Below are positions 1 to 7,526 of a stretch of DNA of 17,494 nt, piece by piece. The notes beneath the pieces are model-generated. The model was not told where the DNA came from, ran no database searches, and was given only the letters and a program-made list of their open reading frames with translations. The position numbers and the translations under genes are program-made. Position 1 is the first letter of the stretch; every line of letters starts with the position of its first letter. This stretch comes from Candidatus Zixiibacteriota bacterium (GTDB taxonomy: Bacteria; Zixibacteria; MSB-5A5; RBG-16-43-9), in the NCBI GenBank assembly GCA_029858245.1, contig JAOUFL010000016.1, positions 1 through 17,494 on the forward strand, read 5' to 3'.

Positions 1-540
1 TTTACTTTTATATGTGGAAAGAACCTGTTTAGCATATTCGGGCGTGGTAATAGTATCCTTGAATTCAAGCTTCGTCTCTGAGATATTCTCAAAAAGCACC
101 GGGACACCTAAAAGGATCAGTTTATCCACCGCAGGGTCTTGTGCTCCAGCAAAAAGCATGGTTATTGCTCCCCCGCAGAGTCCCAGAAGAACGATTTTAT
201 CAAGGTCATATTCTTGTTTAAAAAAATCTATTGCAGCAAGAGTATCTTTGACATACCTGCCGGTCTGAATCTCCAGGAAATGCTTTAAACCTGAAGTTAC
301 AGGGAAATTGCCCTGGCTATCTCCCACACCCAGGGGGTCAAATCTCAAAACATAAAAACCCTGCCGAGATAACTTGCGGGCTATTTTCACATTTAAGCGA
401 TAAGAGCAGATACGATATTTTAAAGCGGAGACGGAAATTATCACCCCAATTTTTTCACTTCGAAAACATTTTTCTTCAGGCGGAGTTACTATTCCCATCA
501 ATTCCTGGTTGTTAAGTTTAAATCGGGCTATATCTTCCAT
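1..540 (-). CDS. Alpha/beta hydrolase, exosortase-A-associated hydrolase 1-like (3' end outside window)
   Basis: The frame is open from ATG at 540 to the window edge, giving 180 residues with the C-terminus missing. The visible part is the first half of an alpha/beta-hydrolase fold: a strand followed by FDPLGVGDSQG (residues 68-78, oxyanion/cap region) and a nucleophile elbow LLGLCGGA, in which Cys122 replaces the usual Ser of G-x-S-x-G. From memory, Cys at this place is also typical of the hydrolase 1 family that accompanies exosortase A (TIGR03100-like) and of dienelactone hydrolases. Its start lies 6 bases after the stop of the neighbouring hydrolase, so the two are co-transcribed and probably act together. 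N-terminus MEDIARFKLNNQ parallels MEEYLFFKNKSR of the neighbour, suggesting an old duplication. The acid and His of the triad lie outside the window. The fold is secure; the substrate (perhaps a thioester or ester on the nearby carrier protein) is inference. Confidence 0.8.
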   Translation of the reverse strand, partial: MEDIARFKLNNQELMGIVTPPEEKCFRSEKIGVIISVSALKYRICSYRLNVKIARKLSRQGFYVLRFDPLGVGDSQGNFPVTSGLKHFLEIQTGRYVKDTLAAIDFFKQEYDLDKIVLLGLCGGAITMLFAGAQDPAVDKLILLGVPVLFENISETKLEFKDTITTPEYAKQVLSTYKSK

Positions 541-546
541 ATCTTT

Positions 547-1368
547 TTATAAATTTACTTTTAACCAGTTCACTGTTTTTTCAAATAGAGCAGCAGTATC
601 CGGAGGGTAGTATATCATATCACCCCAGAAAGGGTGAGCAGGAATCTGCAACATCTCTGAGATGTTATTTTTAGAATAGAGAGTTTTCAGTTTCTCAAGG
701 TCAGGCTCAATCACCGTTCTGTTTTTGGAACACTGCACTAACAGGGTTTTTCCGAAGAAATTAATATCCTGCAATAAAAGGTTTATTTCCGAGATCTGCT
801 GGAAAAGCTCTCTGGTGATCTCATACCCCTCCACATTCACTTTTTCCCCCTGAGAAAGGTTTGTTATTAAGTCTTTCCTGGTATAAAGGATTTTTTTATA
901 AACCACCACCTGATGGGTTAAATTCATCCTTAAAAGCTGGTGCAGGTAATCATTTCCATTTATTATTGGAGCCCAGAGGATTAATGCGTCTATTTCCATC
1001 TCCTTCTCTACACATAAGGCAGCTAGAGTTGCCCCAAACCGCACTCCCAGCAAAGCTACTTTCTGAAGAAGAATTTTCTCTCTGAATATCTCTAAAGCTG
1101 AATTAATGTCAGAAAGACGTGTTTTTACAGTTGCCTCCTCGAATTCCCCCTCGCTGTCGCCATCACCACAATAATCGAAACGCAATACATTAAATCCTGA
1201 GGAGCACAAGATGCGAGAAAAGTCCACCAATACACGGTGAACATGCAGTTTCTCCTCAAAGATGGGGTGACAGATCAGAATCCCTTTAAAACTTTTCTCC
1301 TCAGGATAGTGTATTACCCCGAAAAGATTTTTACGAGATTTATTTTTAAAAAAGAGATATTCTTCCAT
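547..1368 (-). CDS. Alpha/beta-hydrolase-fold protein lacking the Ser nucleophile, exosortase-A-associated hydrolase 2-like
   Basis: This is a 273-residue alpha/beta-hydrolase-fold protein. An upstream in-frame TTG (1389) exists, but ATG at 1368 is preferred: it overlaps the DUF362 stop as TAATG, a translational-coupling arrangement, and gives an N-terminus matching the sister hydrolase. Visible blocks are ILICHPIFEEK (30-40), LRFDYCGDGDSEG (62-74), the elbow LLGVRFGA (106-113) and the late HPFWGD block, which resembles the catalytic-His region. The nucleophile position of G-x-S-x-G is Arg110 (codon CGG at 1039-1041), so classical Ser hydrolysis is not expected. From memory, the hydrolase 2 family near exosortase A (TIGR03101-like) also has Arg here. 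No signal peptide is seen, so it is probably cytosolic. It may be a structural partner or pseudo-enzyme for the Cys-type hydrolase downstream. Fold assignment is firm; activity is unknown. Confidence 0.8.
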   Translation of the reverse strand: MEEYLFFKNKSRKNLFGVIHYPEEKSFKGILICHPIFEEKLHVHRVLVDFSRILCSSGFNVLRFDYCGDGDSEGEFEEATVKTRLSDINSALEIFREKILLQKVALLGVRFGATLAALCVEKEMEIDALILWAPIINGNDYLHQLLRMNLTHQVVVYKKILYTRKDLITNLSQGEKVNVEGYEITRELFQQISEINLLLQDINFFGKTLLVQCSKNRTVIEPDLEKLKTLYSKNNISEMLQIPAHPFWGDMIYYPPDTAALFEKTVNWLKVNL

Positions 1369-2471
1369 TAAAGCTCTATTTTTATCCAATCTATCTGGGA
1401 ATACCTTCCGTTTTTATCCTTATGCTCATGGATTCCCAAACCCTGTGTGAAAGCGCAATGCAAATGATCGTGATCATCAGGAGACATATTACCTGTGGGC
1501 CACTGGGTATGGAGAAGGTCCTGCATTACTGTATCCAAGGCTACGGGATCTAAAGAGAAAAACAGTGTGTTGGGTGATTTGTTGCCGAAAATAGACCATC
1601 TTTCAGGAATTGCCGCATATGATCTTGCACCGAAAAGACCATCTCCGACAATCAATCTAGTTTTATCCTTTAAGTTGGTATTTTTGTAAATGTCTACCAA
1701 AGGATTTTTCTCTAAGTCATAAAGATAAGGATGGAGATCAGGGTAGGTTTGGCCATTTAAACTGCCCATATGAAGCTTAAATGAGCCTGAAACTCCAGTG
1801 GAATGAGCTTTTAACAAAGGAACGTTTATCAGATGTTGAGCATTGATCAGGACGTCGGTTATCTCATGAGATGGGATATTAGTATTGGAGAAACTTACTA
1901 CCCTTGAAGGATTGGAACTGTTAAAAGTTGCTTTCTGGTTACCATTTCCACCCTCGTAGTCGTAAAATTTTACACCGGTGTGAAAAGAGCCAGAAGTAAA
2001 TCTGTCAGGTAATATTCGGGAAGCATCATAGACCCATATGTCTGAAGCTGGGATGCCTATGCTGATAAGTCCGGAGATTATTGAATTTATAGGCTGGATA
2101 ACCGAGTCGATCATATTGTGTGAAGGGTAATAGCTATCGCAGTTGTTGAAATTAACCCTAATGGCAACCTTATCCCCGGCATGGTAGGAGCTCATAATCT
2201 GCTGCCAGGCAGATATGGAGTTTGAAAGTCCGGTTAACTCACGTACCCCTGTTTCCACCATGGTGTTTGTTAATCCCTGATTTACATAGTTACCATAATA
2301 ACCAGTGGAGAAATTCCAGAAGGTTGTATCCGGATCGTGGAGTTGAACTACCCTGCAAGAGGGTATGTTTTTAATCACACTCTTTTGTTCGCCTTGAAGA
2401 ATTTTAGGCAGGGATAGCATACCTGCTCCTATTCCCAATCCGAGATTTTTGAAAAATTCCCTTCTGCGCAT
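1368..2471 (-). CDS. DUF362 domain protein with twin-arginine-like export leader
   Basis: The ATG at 2471 is chosen over an adjacent TTG because GGAGG sits 5 bases upstream of it; the product is 367 residues. The N-terminus MRRREFFKNLGLGIGAGMLSLP resembles a Tat leader (RRxFF followed by a Gly/Ala/Leu hydrophobic stretch), suggesting export. The body matches DUF362: a block around DKVAIRVNFNN, a long helix ending in GIPASDIWVYDASR, and the signature region LINVPLLKAHSTGVSGSFKLHMGS. DUF362 members are often linked to iron-sulfur proteins, but no CxxCxxC ferredoxin cluster is seen here; it is a ferredoxin-less version. It sits between the epimerase and the hydrolase pair and shares the TAATG stop/start overlap with the latter, so it belongs to the same operon. 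What an exported DUF362 protein does in a glycan-type pathway is not known; no function is proposed. Confidence 0.85.
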   Translation of the reverse strand: MRRREFFKNLGLGIGAGMLSLPKILQGEQKSVIKNIPSCRVVQLHDPDTTFWNFSTGYYGNYVNQGLTNTMVETGVRELTGLSNSISAWQQIMSSYHAGDKVAIRVNFNNCDSYYPSHNMIDSVIQPINSIISGLISIGIPASDIWVYDASRILPDRFTSGSFHTGVKFYDYEGGNGNQKATFNSSNPSRVVSFSNTNIPSHEITDVLINAQHLINVPLLKAHSTGVSGSFKLHMGSLNGQTYPDLHPYLYDLEKNPLVDIYKNTNLKDKTRLIVGDGLFGARSYAAIPERWSIFGNKSPNTLFFSLDPVALDTVMQDLLHTQWPTGNMSPDDHDHLHCAFTQGLGIHEHKDKNGRYSQIDWIKIEL

Positions 2472-2587
2472 CAATTCCTCCTTTAAGATAATCTACTTAT
2501 CAATTAAAAAATAAAAAGCATAAATCTAAAATATCTTGATCCCCTCTTTATTTAAATGCATCTCTATCCGACCTTTATTTGAATCAA

Positions 2588-3526
2588 CTATAAAGAGTTT
2601 AAATCCTTATAGTAACTTATAGTTTTCTTCAAACCTTCTTCAAAATCAATCTTCACCTCATAATCCAAAAGCTTTTTGGCTTTACTGATATCACCCAGCG
2701 AATGTCTTATATCACCCGCTTTGGGTTCAGAATAAGAAGGGGCTAATTCTTTGGCGGTTATCCTGGTAAGTGAATCCCAGAGTTGGTTTAAAGTGTACCT
2801 CTGATTGCAGGCGACATTTATAATCTCTCCTGCAATTGAGTCCTTTAGGCAGGCTTTCAGATTAGCTTCTACTACGTTTTCCACGTAGGTGAAATCCCGG
2901 GATTGTTCCCCGTCACCGTAGATACAGGGTTGCTGACTATTAAGCAAAGCCAGGATAAATCTTGGGATTACGCCAGCATATTCAGAGAGAGGATTTTGTT
3001 TCGGTCCAAAAACATTGAAATATCGTAAACAAACCGTTTGTAAACCGTAAATACGATAATAAACCTGACAGTACTCCTCTCCTGCTAATTTGCTTATAGC
3101 ATAAGGTGATATAGGATTCGGGATCATGGTTTCAACTTTGGGTAATGTTGGGGTATCTCCGTAAACAGAAGAGGAAGAAGCATAAACCAGTCTTTTTATT
3201 TTATGGATTTTAGCAGCTTCCAGTATGTTCAAAGTACCGTTTATATTGACCTCGTTTGTGGTCAGGGGATTTTTAATAGATCTCTGGACTGAGGTTAAGG
3301 CTGCCTGATGCAGGATAAAATCCACACCTTCCACTGCCTTAACCACTGTCCAATAGTCCCTTATATCACCTTCCACCAATTCGATTTTATCCAGCAGGTG
3401 TTTTATATTTTCTCTTCTTCCAGAGGAAAAGTTATCCAGTATCCTGAGCTTTGCTCCTGACAGGGCTAATCTTTCTACCAAATTGGAACCTATAAACCCA
3501 GCTCCACCTGTAACCAAATAAAACAT
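2588..3526 (-). CDS. NAD-dependent sugar epimerase, UDP-GlcNAc/UDP-glucose 4-epimerase type
   Basis: This is a 312-residue extended short-chain dehydrogenase. It shows the Rossmann motif TGGAGFIG (6-13), Asp31 for NAD ribose binding (LRILDNFSSG), the SSSSVYG block (117-123), the catalytic Tyr142-xxx-Lys146 (PYAISKLAGE), and the downstream blocks RYFNVFGPKQNP and YGDGEQSRDFTYVENVVEAN. The last two blocks resemble WbpP/TviC-type UDP-N-acetylhexosamine 4-epimerases, which invert C4 of UDP-GlcNAc or its uronate in O-antigen and Vi-type capsule synthesis. Length is normal for the family and no motif is missing. The start ATG is separated by one base from the stop of the ATP pyrophosphatase gene upstream (TGATATG), so the two are translationally coupled, which supports a shared amino-sugar substrate. 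The choice between UDP-Glc and UDP-GlcNAc substrates cannot be settled by eye. Confidence 0.9.
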   Translation of the reverse strand: MFYLVTGGAGFIGSNLVERLALSGAKLRILDNFSSGRRENIKHLLDKIELVEGDIRDYWTVVKAVEGVDFILHQAALTSVQRSIKNPLTTNEVNINGTLNILEAAKIHKIKRLVYASSSSVYGDTPTLPKVETMIPNPISPYAISKLAGEEYCQVYYRIYGLQTVCLRYFNVFGPKQNPLSEYAGVIPRFILALLNSQQPCIYGDGEQSRDFTYVENVVEANLKACLKDSIAGEIINVACNQRYTLNQLWDSLTRITAKELAPSYSEPKAGDIRHSLGDISKAKKLLDYEVKIDFEEGLKKTISYYKDLNSL

Positions 3527-3527
3527 A

Positions 3528-4523
3528 TCAACTTACTCCAAGTTTTTTCTTAACCAGTTTCACTATCTTCTTGTTTTCATTTTGTTCTAATCTTTTTATA
3601 GCCTCGTCTCTTTTAAGATAACCTTCCCTGACCAGCTTTGCCAGTTCAAAAGCATAAGGGTGAAAGCCGAATCTTTCCCTGTGTATCTGATTGGCAAACG
3701 AGTTTAAAAGACAGTTGGTTGAATTGGGATCTGTATCAACTGGTATATTCCAGCCAAGCTTTTTTAGCTTCTCGAATATTTTTCTCTCATCATATTCCAG
3801 AAATGCTAAAGGGCTGATATTATAAGGAAAAATTTCCTTACTCTCGAAGTCATTTTCCTCTAAAAAGTAAGGGCTTATCCTTTCTCCTACGATTTTGTAA
3901 AGAGGTTTTTTCAAAACCATCTGCATCTGTTTCAACATCGGGGGATTATTCTTGAAAATAGATGCAGAAAGCGGTGCCTGACCAGGTGACCAGCCATAGG
4001 CTATAAAGGGGATTTTCTTCTCCAGAGCCAGTTTCAAAGTAACAAATTTTACTATTGCCATACAGGAAGTACAGATAGTACTTGCCCGGTCTAAGGTTTT
4101 ACGCGAAAAGATATCCTCTTTAGTCCCGGTCAAGAAAATTTCTTTCAAAAGAGAAAAGTCTGGTTTAAAGAATATATGGTCAACTCCTAAATTTTCTACC
4201 ACCTGCCTTATATTGCACAAAGCTTGTTGGGAAAGGAAAGCATTATCAAAAGTTAAGGCTAAGATTTTCAGGTTATATTTTTCTTTTAATAGGCTTAAAG
4301 TATAGGTGCTATCTTTACCACCCGAATATGCCATTAATACATCGTAGGAAGAGGAGTTTTTGTATTTATTTAGAAGCTCTTCAAATCTCTGTTTGTATTT
4401 TCCCTTCTCTTTTTCCAGATGCTCTTTACCCTTAAACTCCTGACAGAAATTACACACTCCATCCGGGTTGAAGCTGATTCCGGGAAAGGTTTCCGGAAGG
4501 ACACAATTTTTGCAGACTTTCAT
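3528..4523 (-). CDS. N-acetyl sugar amidotransferase-like ATP pyrophosphatase (WbpG/PseA-type)
   Basis: A 331-residue N-type ATP pyrophosphatase. Two CxxC pairs near the N-terminus (Cys4/Cys7 and Cys24/Cys27, the second in DGVCNFC) look like a zinc knuckle, followed by the P-loop YSGGKDST (66-73) that binds ATP for adenylation of the substrate, a further CTSC (151-154) and a late STNCLLN block. The N-terminal pattern CxxCVLPxTxPGIxFxxDGVCNxC closely recalls the N-acetyl sugar amidotransferase family (WbpG, PseA/LegG-like), which converts acetamido to acetamidino groups on nucleotide sugars using ammonia from a glutaminase partner. No HisH-like glutaminase is visible in the window. TtuA-like sulfur transfer is an alternative given the Cys content. 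Coupling to the epimerase one base downstream supports a sugar-related role. The ATP pyrophosphatase class is certain; the precise substrate is inference. Confidence 0.78.
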   Translation of the reverse strand: MKVCKNCVLPETFPGISFNPDGVCNFCQEFKGKEHLEKEKGKYKQRFEELLNKYKNSSSYDVLMAYSGGKDSTYTLSLLKEKYNLKILALTFDNAFLSQQALCNIRQVVENLGVDHIFFKPDFSLLKEIFLTGTKEDIFSRKTLDRASTICTSCMAIVKFVTLKLALEKKIPFIAYGWSPGQAPLSASIFKNNPPMLKQMQMVLKKPLYKIVGERISPYFLEENDFESKEIFPYNISPLAFLEYDERKIFEKLKKLGWNIPVDTDPNSTNCLLNSFANQIHRERFGFHPYAFELAKLVREGYLKRDEAIKRLEQNENKKIVKLVKKKLGVS

Positions 4524-4600
4524 AAGATTATTTTTATTTTCTTCACATCAATCCGATATTATATATCAGCTAAGTCCCCTGCCTTAACCTACTCTGTTCC

Positions 4601-4622
4601 TGTCGGGTCAGAGGACCCAACA
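4601..4622. repeat. Imperfect palindrome in the operon's only sizeable internal gap
   Basis: TGTCGGGTC (4601-4609) and GACCCAACA (4614-4622) form a 9-bp stem with one mismatch around a 4-base loop. It lies in the 141-base gap between the NAD-synthetase-like and amidotransferase-like genes. It looks like a partly decayed member of a dispersed palindromic repeat family, but only one copy is in the window, so family membership is inference. Confidence 0.4.
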
Positions 4623-4644
4623 AGCACAAAAACAATTACTGTAG

Positions 4645-4683
4645 GCCCAATTTATTTAGCGCTTTCAACCCAACAAATTGGGC
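4645..4683. repeat. Inverted repeat spanning a stop codon
   Basis: Perfect 9-bp arms GCCCAATTT (4645-4653) and AAATTGGGC (4675-4683) flank a 21-base loop that contains the TGA of the NAD-synthetase-like gene. On the minus transcript no T-run follows, so it is not a classical intrinsic terminator. It could be an RNA-processing or stabilising hairpin between the two ATP pyrophosphatase genes. Confidence 0.4.
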
Positions 4684-5633
4684 GCACTCTGGTTCAGGTG
4701 GACAGCTGCTTTCCTTTTCTGATCAAAATCCCTGTAAGCTCTTTTTATCTGTTCCTCCGATAGATTCAAAACCCGGCTTACTTCTGATAGTGGAATTTTA
4801 TTCTCCTGGGAATATAAAAGCAAGTCAAAAAGCTCATAAGGTATACAAAAGAAAAACTCCTGGTCTGATACCACAGCGGAAAAGGTATCCGGACTGGGAG
4901 TCCTTATTATTATCTCCCCAGGGACATCCAAATATTTCGCTAACTGGTAAATTTGGGTTTTGTAAAGATGTGCTATGGGCTCCAAATCCACCCCACCATC
5001 CCCGAATTTTACATAAAATCCTTGAGCATATTCGCTGTAATTGGTAGTTCCTATAACCAGGTAGTTATGTTTCTCTGCAAAATAATAGAGTTGTATCATC
5101 CTGCTTCTCTGTTTCATATCTGTGGCAGCCACGATTCCCAGAAGCGCTTGTTTGGACAGACGAAAATTCTTTTCCTCACCCTGGGGAGTAAATATCTTCA
5201 GACTGAAAAAGTTAATGCGGTCTCTTTCCAGAAGGTTCTGAGGAAGCCCAATTTTGATCTTATGATTGCTGTCATATTGCGGGTAAATCTTCTTGATTAT
5301 ATCGTCTCTTCTTTTATAACATCCCAGGCTTTCCAGGGATTTTGATAAATCAAGTTTTTCGCTTCTGATGTCTAACTTTTTTATAAGAAGTTCACCAAAG
5401 ATGAGGCTTACCGGATTCGTCTCCTTTTCTGGTAAAAGCAAACCCAGAACCTTATCCTTACTCAGGGCTCTGACGGATAAAGCAGCAGTCACAGCCGAGT
5501 CTATTCCTCCACTAATTCCCACCACTACTCCCTCTCGTCTGAAATGGGTATAAACTTCTTCTTTTATGAATTCACAGATTCTTTCACATTCTTTTTCCGG
5601 ATTTATATCCAGTATATTTTTGTGGAAATCCAT
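4665..5633 (-). CDS. Divergent NAD-synthetase-like (NadE family) ATP pyrophosphatase
   Basis: A 322-residue, ammonia-type NadE homologue with no N-terminal nitrilase/glutaminase domain. Seen: P-loop GISGGIDSAV (39-48), GTTNYSE (195-201), VKFGDGGVDLEPI (208-220) and RTPSPD (244-249), all matching NAD synthetase blocks. Differences: about 60-70 residues (roughly 101-170, rich in Lys/Arg/Tyr) lie where short NadE enzymes have a compact loop, and the usual acidic DE(E)xLG stretch near the end reads SDQEFFFCIP. The gene is embedded between an acyl ligase and a sugar-amidotransferase-like enzyme rather than with NAD genes. I therefore favour a specialised paralogue that adenylates and amidates a pathway carboxylate, with ordinary NAD synthesis as the alternative. 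AAAGGTG about 6 bases upstream supports the ATG at 5633. Confidence 0.8.
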   Translation of the reverse strand: MDFHKNILDINPEKECERICEFIKEEVYTHFRREGVVVGISGGIDSAVTAALSVRALSKDKVLGLLLPEKETNPVSLIFGELLIKKLDIRSEKLDLSKSLESLGCYKRRDDIIKKIYPQYDSNHKIKIGLPQNLLERDRINFFSLKIFTPQGEEKNFRLSKQALLGIVAATDMKQRSRMIQLYYFAEKHNYLVIGTTNYSEYAQGFYVKFGDGGVDLEPIAHLYKTQIYQLAKYLDVPGEIIIRTPSPDTFSAVVSDQEFFFCIPYELFDLLLYSQENKIPLSEVSRVLNLSEEQIKRAYRDFDQKRKAAVHLNQSAPNLLG

Positions 5634-5646
5634 TTTTCACACCTTT

Positions 5647-7185
5647 TTATTTAAGCCCAACTTTGGTGATTTTTCCTGATTCTGTTTTAGGCAGAGATTC
5701 CACTAATTCCACATACTTTGGAACCATAAAATCTTCCAGATTCAAATAACAATGTCTTAAGATGTCTTTCTCCGATAAGTTAAAACCTTCTTTCAAGACC
5801 ACGAATGCCTTGATTGCCTCTCCCAGGATCTCATCCGGAACCCCAACCACTGCGACCTCTAAAACTCCCTCTAAGTTGTATAAGATGTTCTCGATCTCCT
5901 TAGGGCTGACCTTTTCCCCCCGGCACTTTATAATATCATCCTTCCTGCCTACGAAATATAAGAATCCTTCCTCATCCATCTTGAATAAGTCTCCGGTGTA
6001 TAAAACCCTTTCCCGGGGGTATAAACCCGGCTTTAAGACTTTAGCTGTCTCCTCAGGCAATTCCCAGTAACCTAACATAACATTGGAGCCTCTTACCACT
6101 AACTCACCCACCTCTCCCGGTCCTAGTCTTTTATCATTTTCGCTGACTATATAAACCTCTTCATTTGGCATCCCTTTTCCAACAGAAGCAGGTCTTCTAT
6201 TCAGCTCCTCTGGAGGTAGGTAGGATACCCTTTTGCACTCGGTCAAGCCGTACATAGAATATAACTTTGCTTTAGGAAAGGTCTCCTTTATTTTCTTAAT
6301 GAAGGTGACAGGCAGGGCTGCTGCAGTATTGGTGATATATCTTAAGGAATCAAAATTCTGTTTTTTCAAATCCTCTAATTGAAGCAGAATAGCAAAGATG
6401 GTTGGGACTCCAGGGAGACCGGTTACTTTCTCTTTCAGCATTAAATCGATTATCACATAGGGGTATGAGAAGCTTTTTTCCAAGATAATCCTTCCACCGA
6501 TTTTGAATCCCATCAAAACCTGATATAATCCATAGTCAAATGACAAAGGCAGGACATCAAAGATTATGTCGTCGCTGGTATTCTCTAAATATTCTGTTAT
6601 GGAATTTGCCGCAGAGACCATATTCAGATGGGTAAGCATTACTCCTTTGGGATTTCCAGTTGTACCGGAGGTATAGATTATGCTGGCTAAGTCTATATCT
6701 ATGTTTCTGTTTATGTGTTTTTTATCCGGGTAGGAGTTCAAAAGCTCTTTGAATTGACAGATTTTTTTATCTGTAAAAGTATTTTCGGATTTCTTTTCTC
6801 CTGTCAGAAGCACGAATTTGATCCAGGAAACATCTGGCAAAACCTCTTTTAATAGCTCCGATTTATCAAAGCTGGAAATCAGTACCTTTACCCGGCAGTT
6901 ATTTAAGATATAGGTTAGTTTATCCTTTTTGGTAGTCGAATTTATTACTACAAAAACAGCATCTGCTTTCAAAATTCCGAAGATGGAGATAACAGATTCT
7001 ACTGAGTTTTCCAGAAAGATTGCAACCCGCTCACCTCTCTCCACACCTGAATCTTTTAGTCCATTAGCTAATCTGTTAGCAGAACTGTTAATCTCCTGAT
7101 AAGTCAATCTTTCCTTCTGAAAGACCAAGGCTGTCTTATCTGGAAACTTTTCTGTGCTTTGTTCTAAGAAGTTATTTAAAAGCAT
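5647..7185 (-). CDS. AMP-forming acyl-CoA/acyl-ACP ligase, exosortase-A-associated type
   Basis: A 512-residue ANL-superfamily adenylating enzyme of full length. It shows the P-loop-like YTSGTTGNPKG (171-181), YGLTE in the middle, the hinge region YTGDLFKMDEEGFLYFVGRKDDIIKCRGEKVSP, and the C-terminal catalytic Lys505 in TESGKITK. It activates a carboxylic acid as acyl-AMP and passes it to a thiol. The thiol is most likely the phosphopantetheine of the carrier protein encoded 8 bases upstream. The N-terminal part (DKTALVFQKERLTYQEI; GILKADAVFVVINSTTKKDKLTYIL) strongly resembles the acyl ligase found beside exosortase A (TIGR03098-like), from memory. No Shine-Dalgarno sequence is evident before ATG 7185, so translation probably depends on coupling to the carrier-protein gene. 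The acid substrate cannot be read from the sequence. Confidence 0.9.
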   Translation of the reverse strand: MLLNNFLEQSTEKFPDKTALVFQKERLTYQEINSSANRLANGLKDSGVERGERVAIFLENSVESVISIFGILKADAVFVVINSTTKKDKLTYILNNCRVKVLISSFDKSELLKEVLPDVSWIKFVLLTGEKKSENTFTDKKICQFKELLNSYPDKKHINRNIDIDLASIIYTSGTTGNPKGVMLTHLNMVSAANSITEYLENTSDDIIFDVLPLSFDYGLYQVLMGFKIGGRIILEKSFSYPYVIIDLMLKEKVTGLPGVPTIFAILLQLEDLKKQNFDSLRYITNTAAALPVTFIKKIKETFPKAKLYSMYGLTECKRVSYLPPEELNRRPASVGKGMPNEEVYIVSENDKRLGPGEVGELVVRGSNVMLGYWELPEETAKVLKPGLYPRERVLYTGDLFKMDEEGFLYFVGRKDDIIKCRGEKVSPKEIENILYNLEGVLEVAVVGVPDEILGEAIKAFVVLKEGFNLSEKDILRHCYLNLEDFMVPKYVELVESLPKTESGKITKVGLK

Positions 7186-7193
7186 AAGGTAAT

Positions 7194-7448
7194 CTAAATT
7201 TTAGCTGACTGCTTACGACTGATATAGGCAATTAAGTTCTTGATAGAATCCAGGTTCTCCGGAACCAGTTCCTCATCCTCCACCTTTATATTATAGGTCT
7301 CCTCGATGAAATTGACCAGTTCCAGAACCCCGGTGGAATCTATTATCCCGTTCTGCAGGAAGGATTCGTCCTCTTTAATAACTCTGTTTTTATCCCCTAA
7401 AAGGAAATTATCCTGAATAAATGTTCTGACCTTTTCCTCAATTTGCAT
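7194..7448 (-). CDS. Acyl carrier protein / peptidyl-carrier-like protein
   Basis: An 84-residue four-helix carrier protein. The phosphopantetheine attachment site is Ser38 in GIIDSTGVLELV; this D-S-T-G context differs from the D-S-L of fatty-acid ACP and is usual in specialised carrier proteins. The acidic helix III region (KVEDEELVPENLDSIKNLIAYI) is conserved. It is first in the operon, with AAAGGAG 5 bases upstream of ATG 7448 and a near-consensus promoter about 70 bases further up. The adjacent ligase is its presumed loading enzyme. No phosphopantetheinyl transferase is visible in the window, so activation would need a housekeeping one. Confidence 0.92.
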   Translation of the reverse strand: MQIEEKVRTFIQDNFLLGDKNRVIKEDESFLQNGIIDSTGVLELVNFIEETYNIKVEDEELVPENLDSIKNLIAYISRKQSAKI

Positions 7449-7526
7449 TCAATCTCCTTTAAGTTTAACCGTTCAAAGATATGATTTCCCTTTAGGTTTA
7501 TCGGAACTTTTTTATCTGGTTTAAGT

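Noticed and set aside
14..268. 84-codon plus-strand frame
   Set aside because: It is antisense to the clearly conserved hydrolase 1-like coding frame and shows no recognisable motif.
2509..2588. Short minus-strand frame (reading ...SNKGRIEMHLNKEGIKIF) between the epimerase and DUF362 genes, possible protein remnant or 11-codon gene
   Set aside because: It looks protein-like, but it is only about 26 codons, overlaps the epimerase stop, and its internal ATG has only a weak ribosome binding site; there is no homology I can recognise. It could be a decayed C-terminus, but the evidence is insufficient.
4419..4763. 114-codon plus-strand frame across the gap between the two ATP pyrophosphatase genes
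   Set aside because: It overlaps both conserved minus-strand genes, has no ribosome binding site and no motif; the palindromes in it are non-coding.
4953..5345. 130-codon plus-strand frame
   Set aside because: It is a shadow of the NAD-synthetase-like gene, whose motifs lie on the minus strand.
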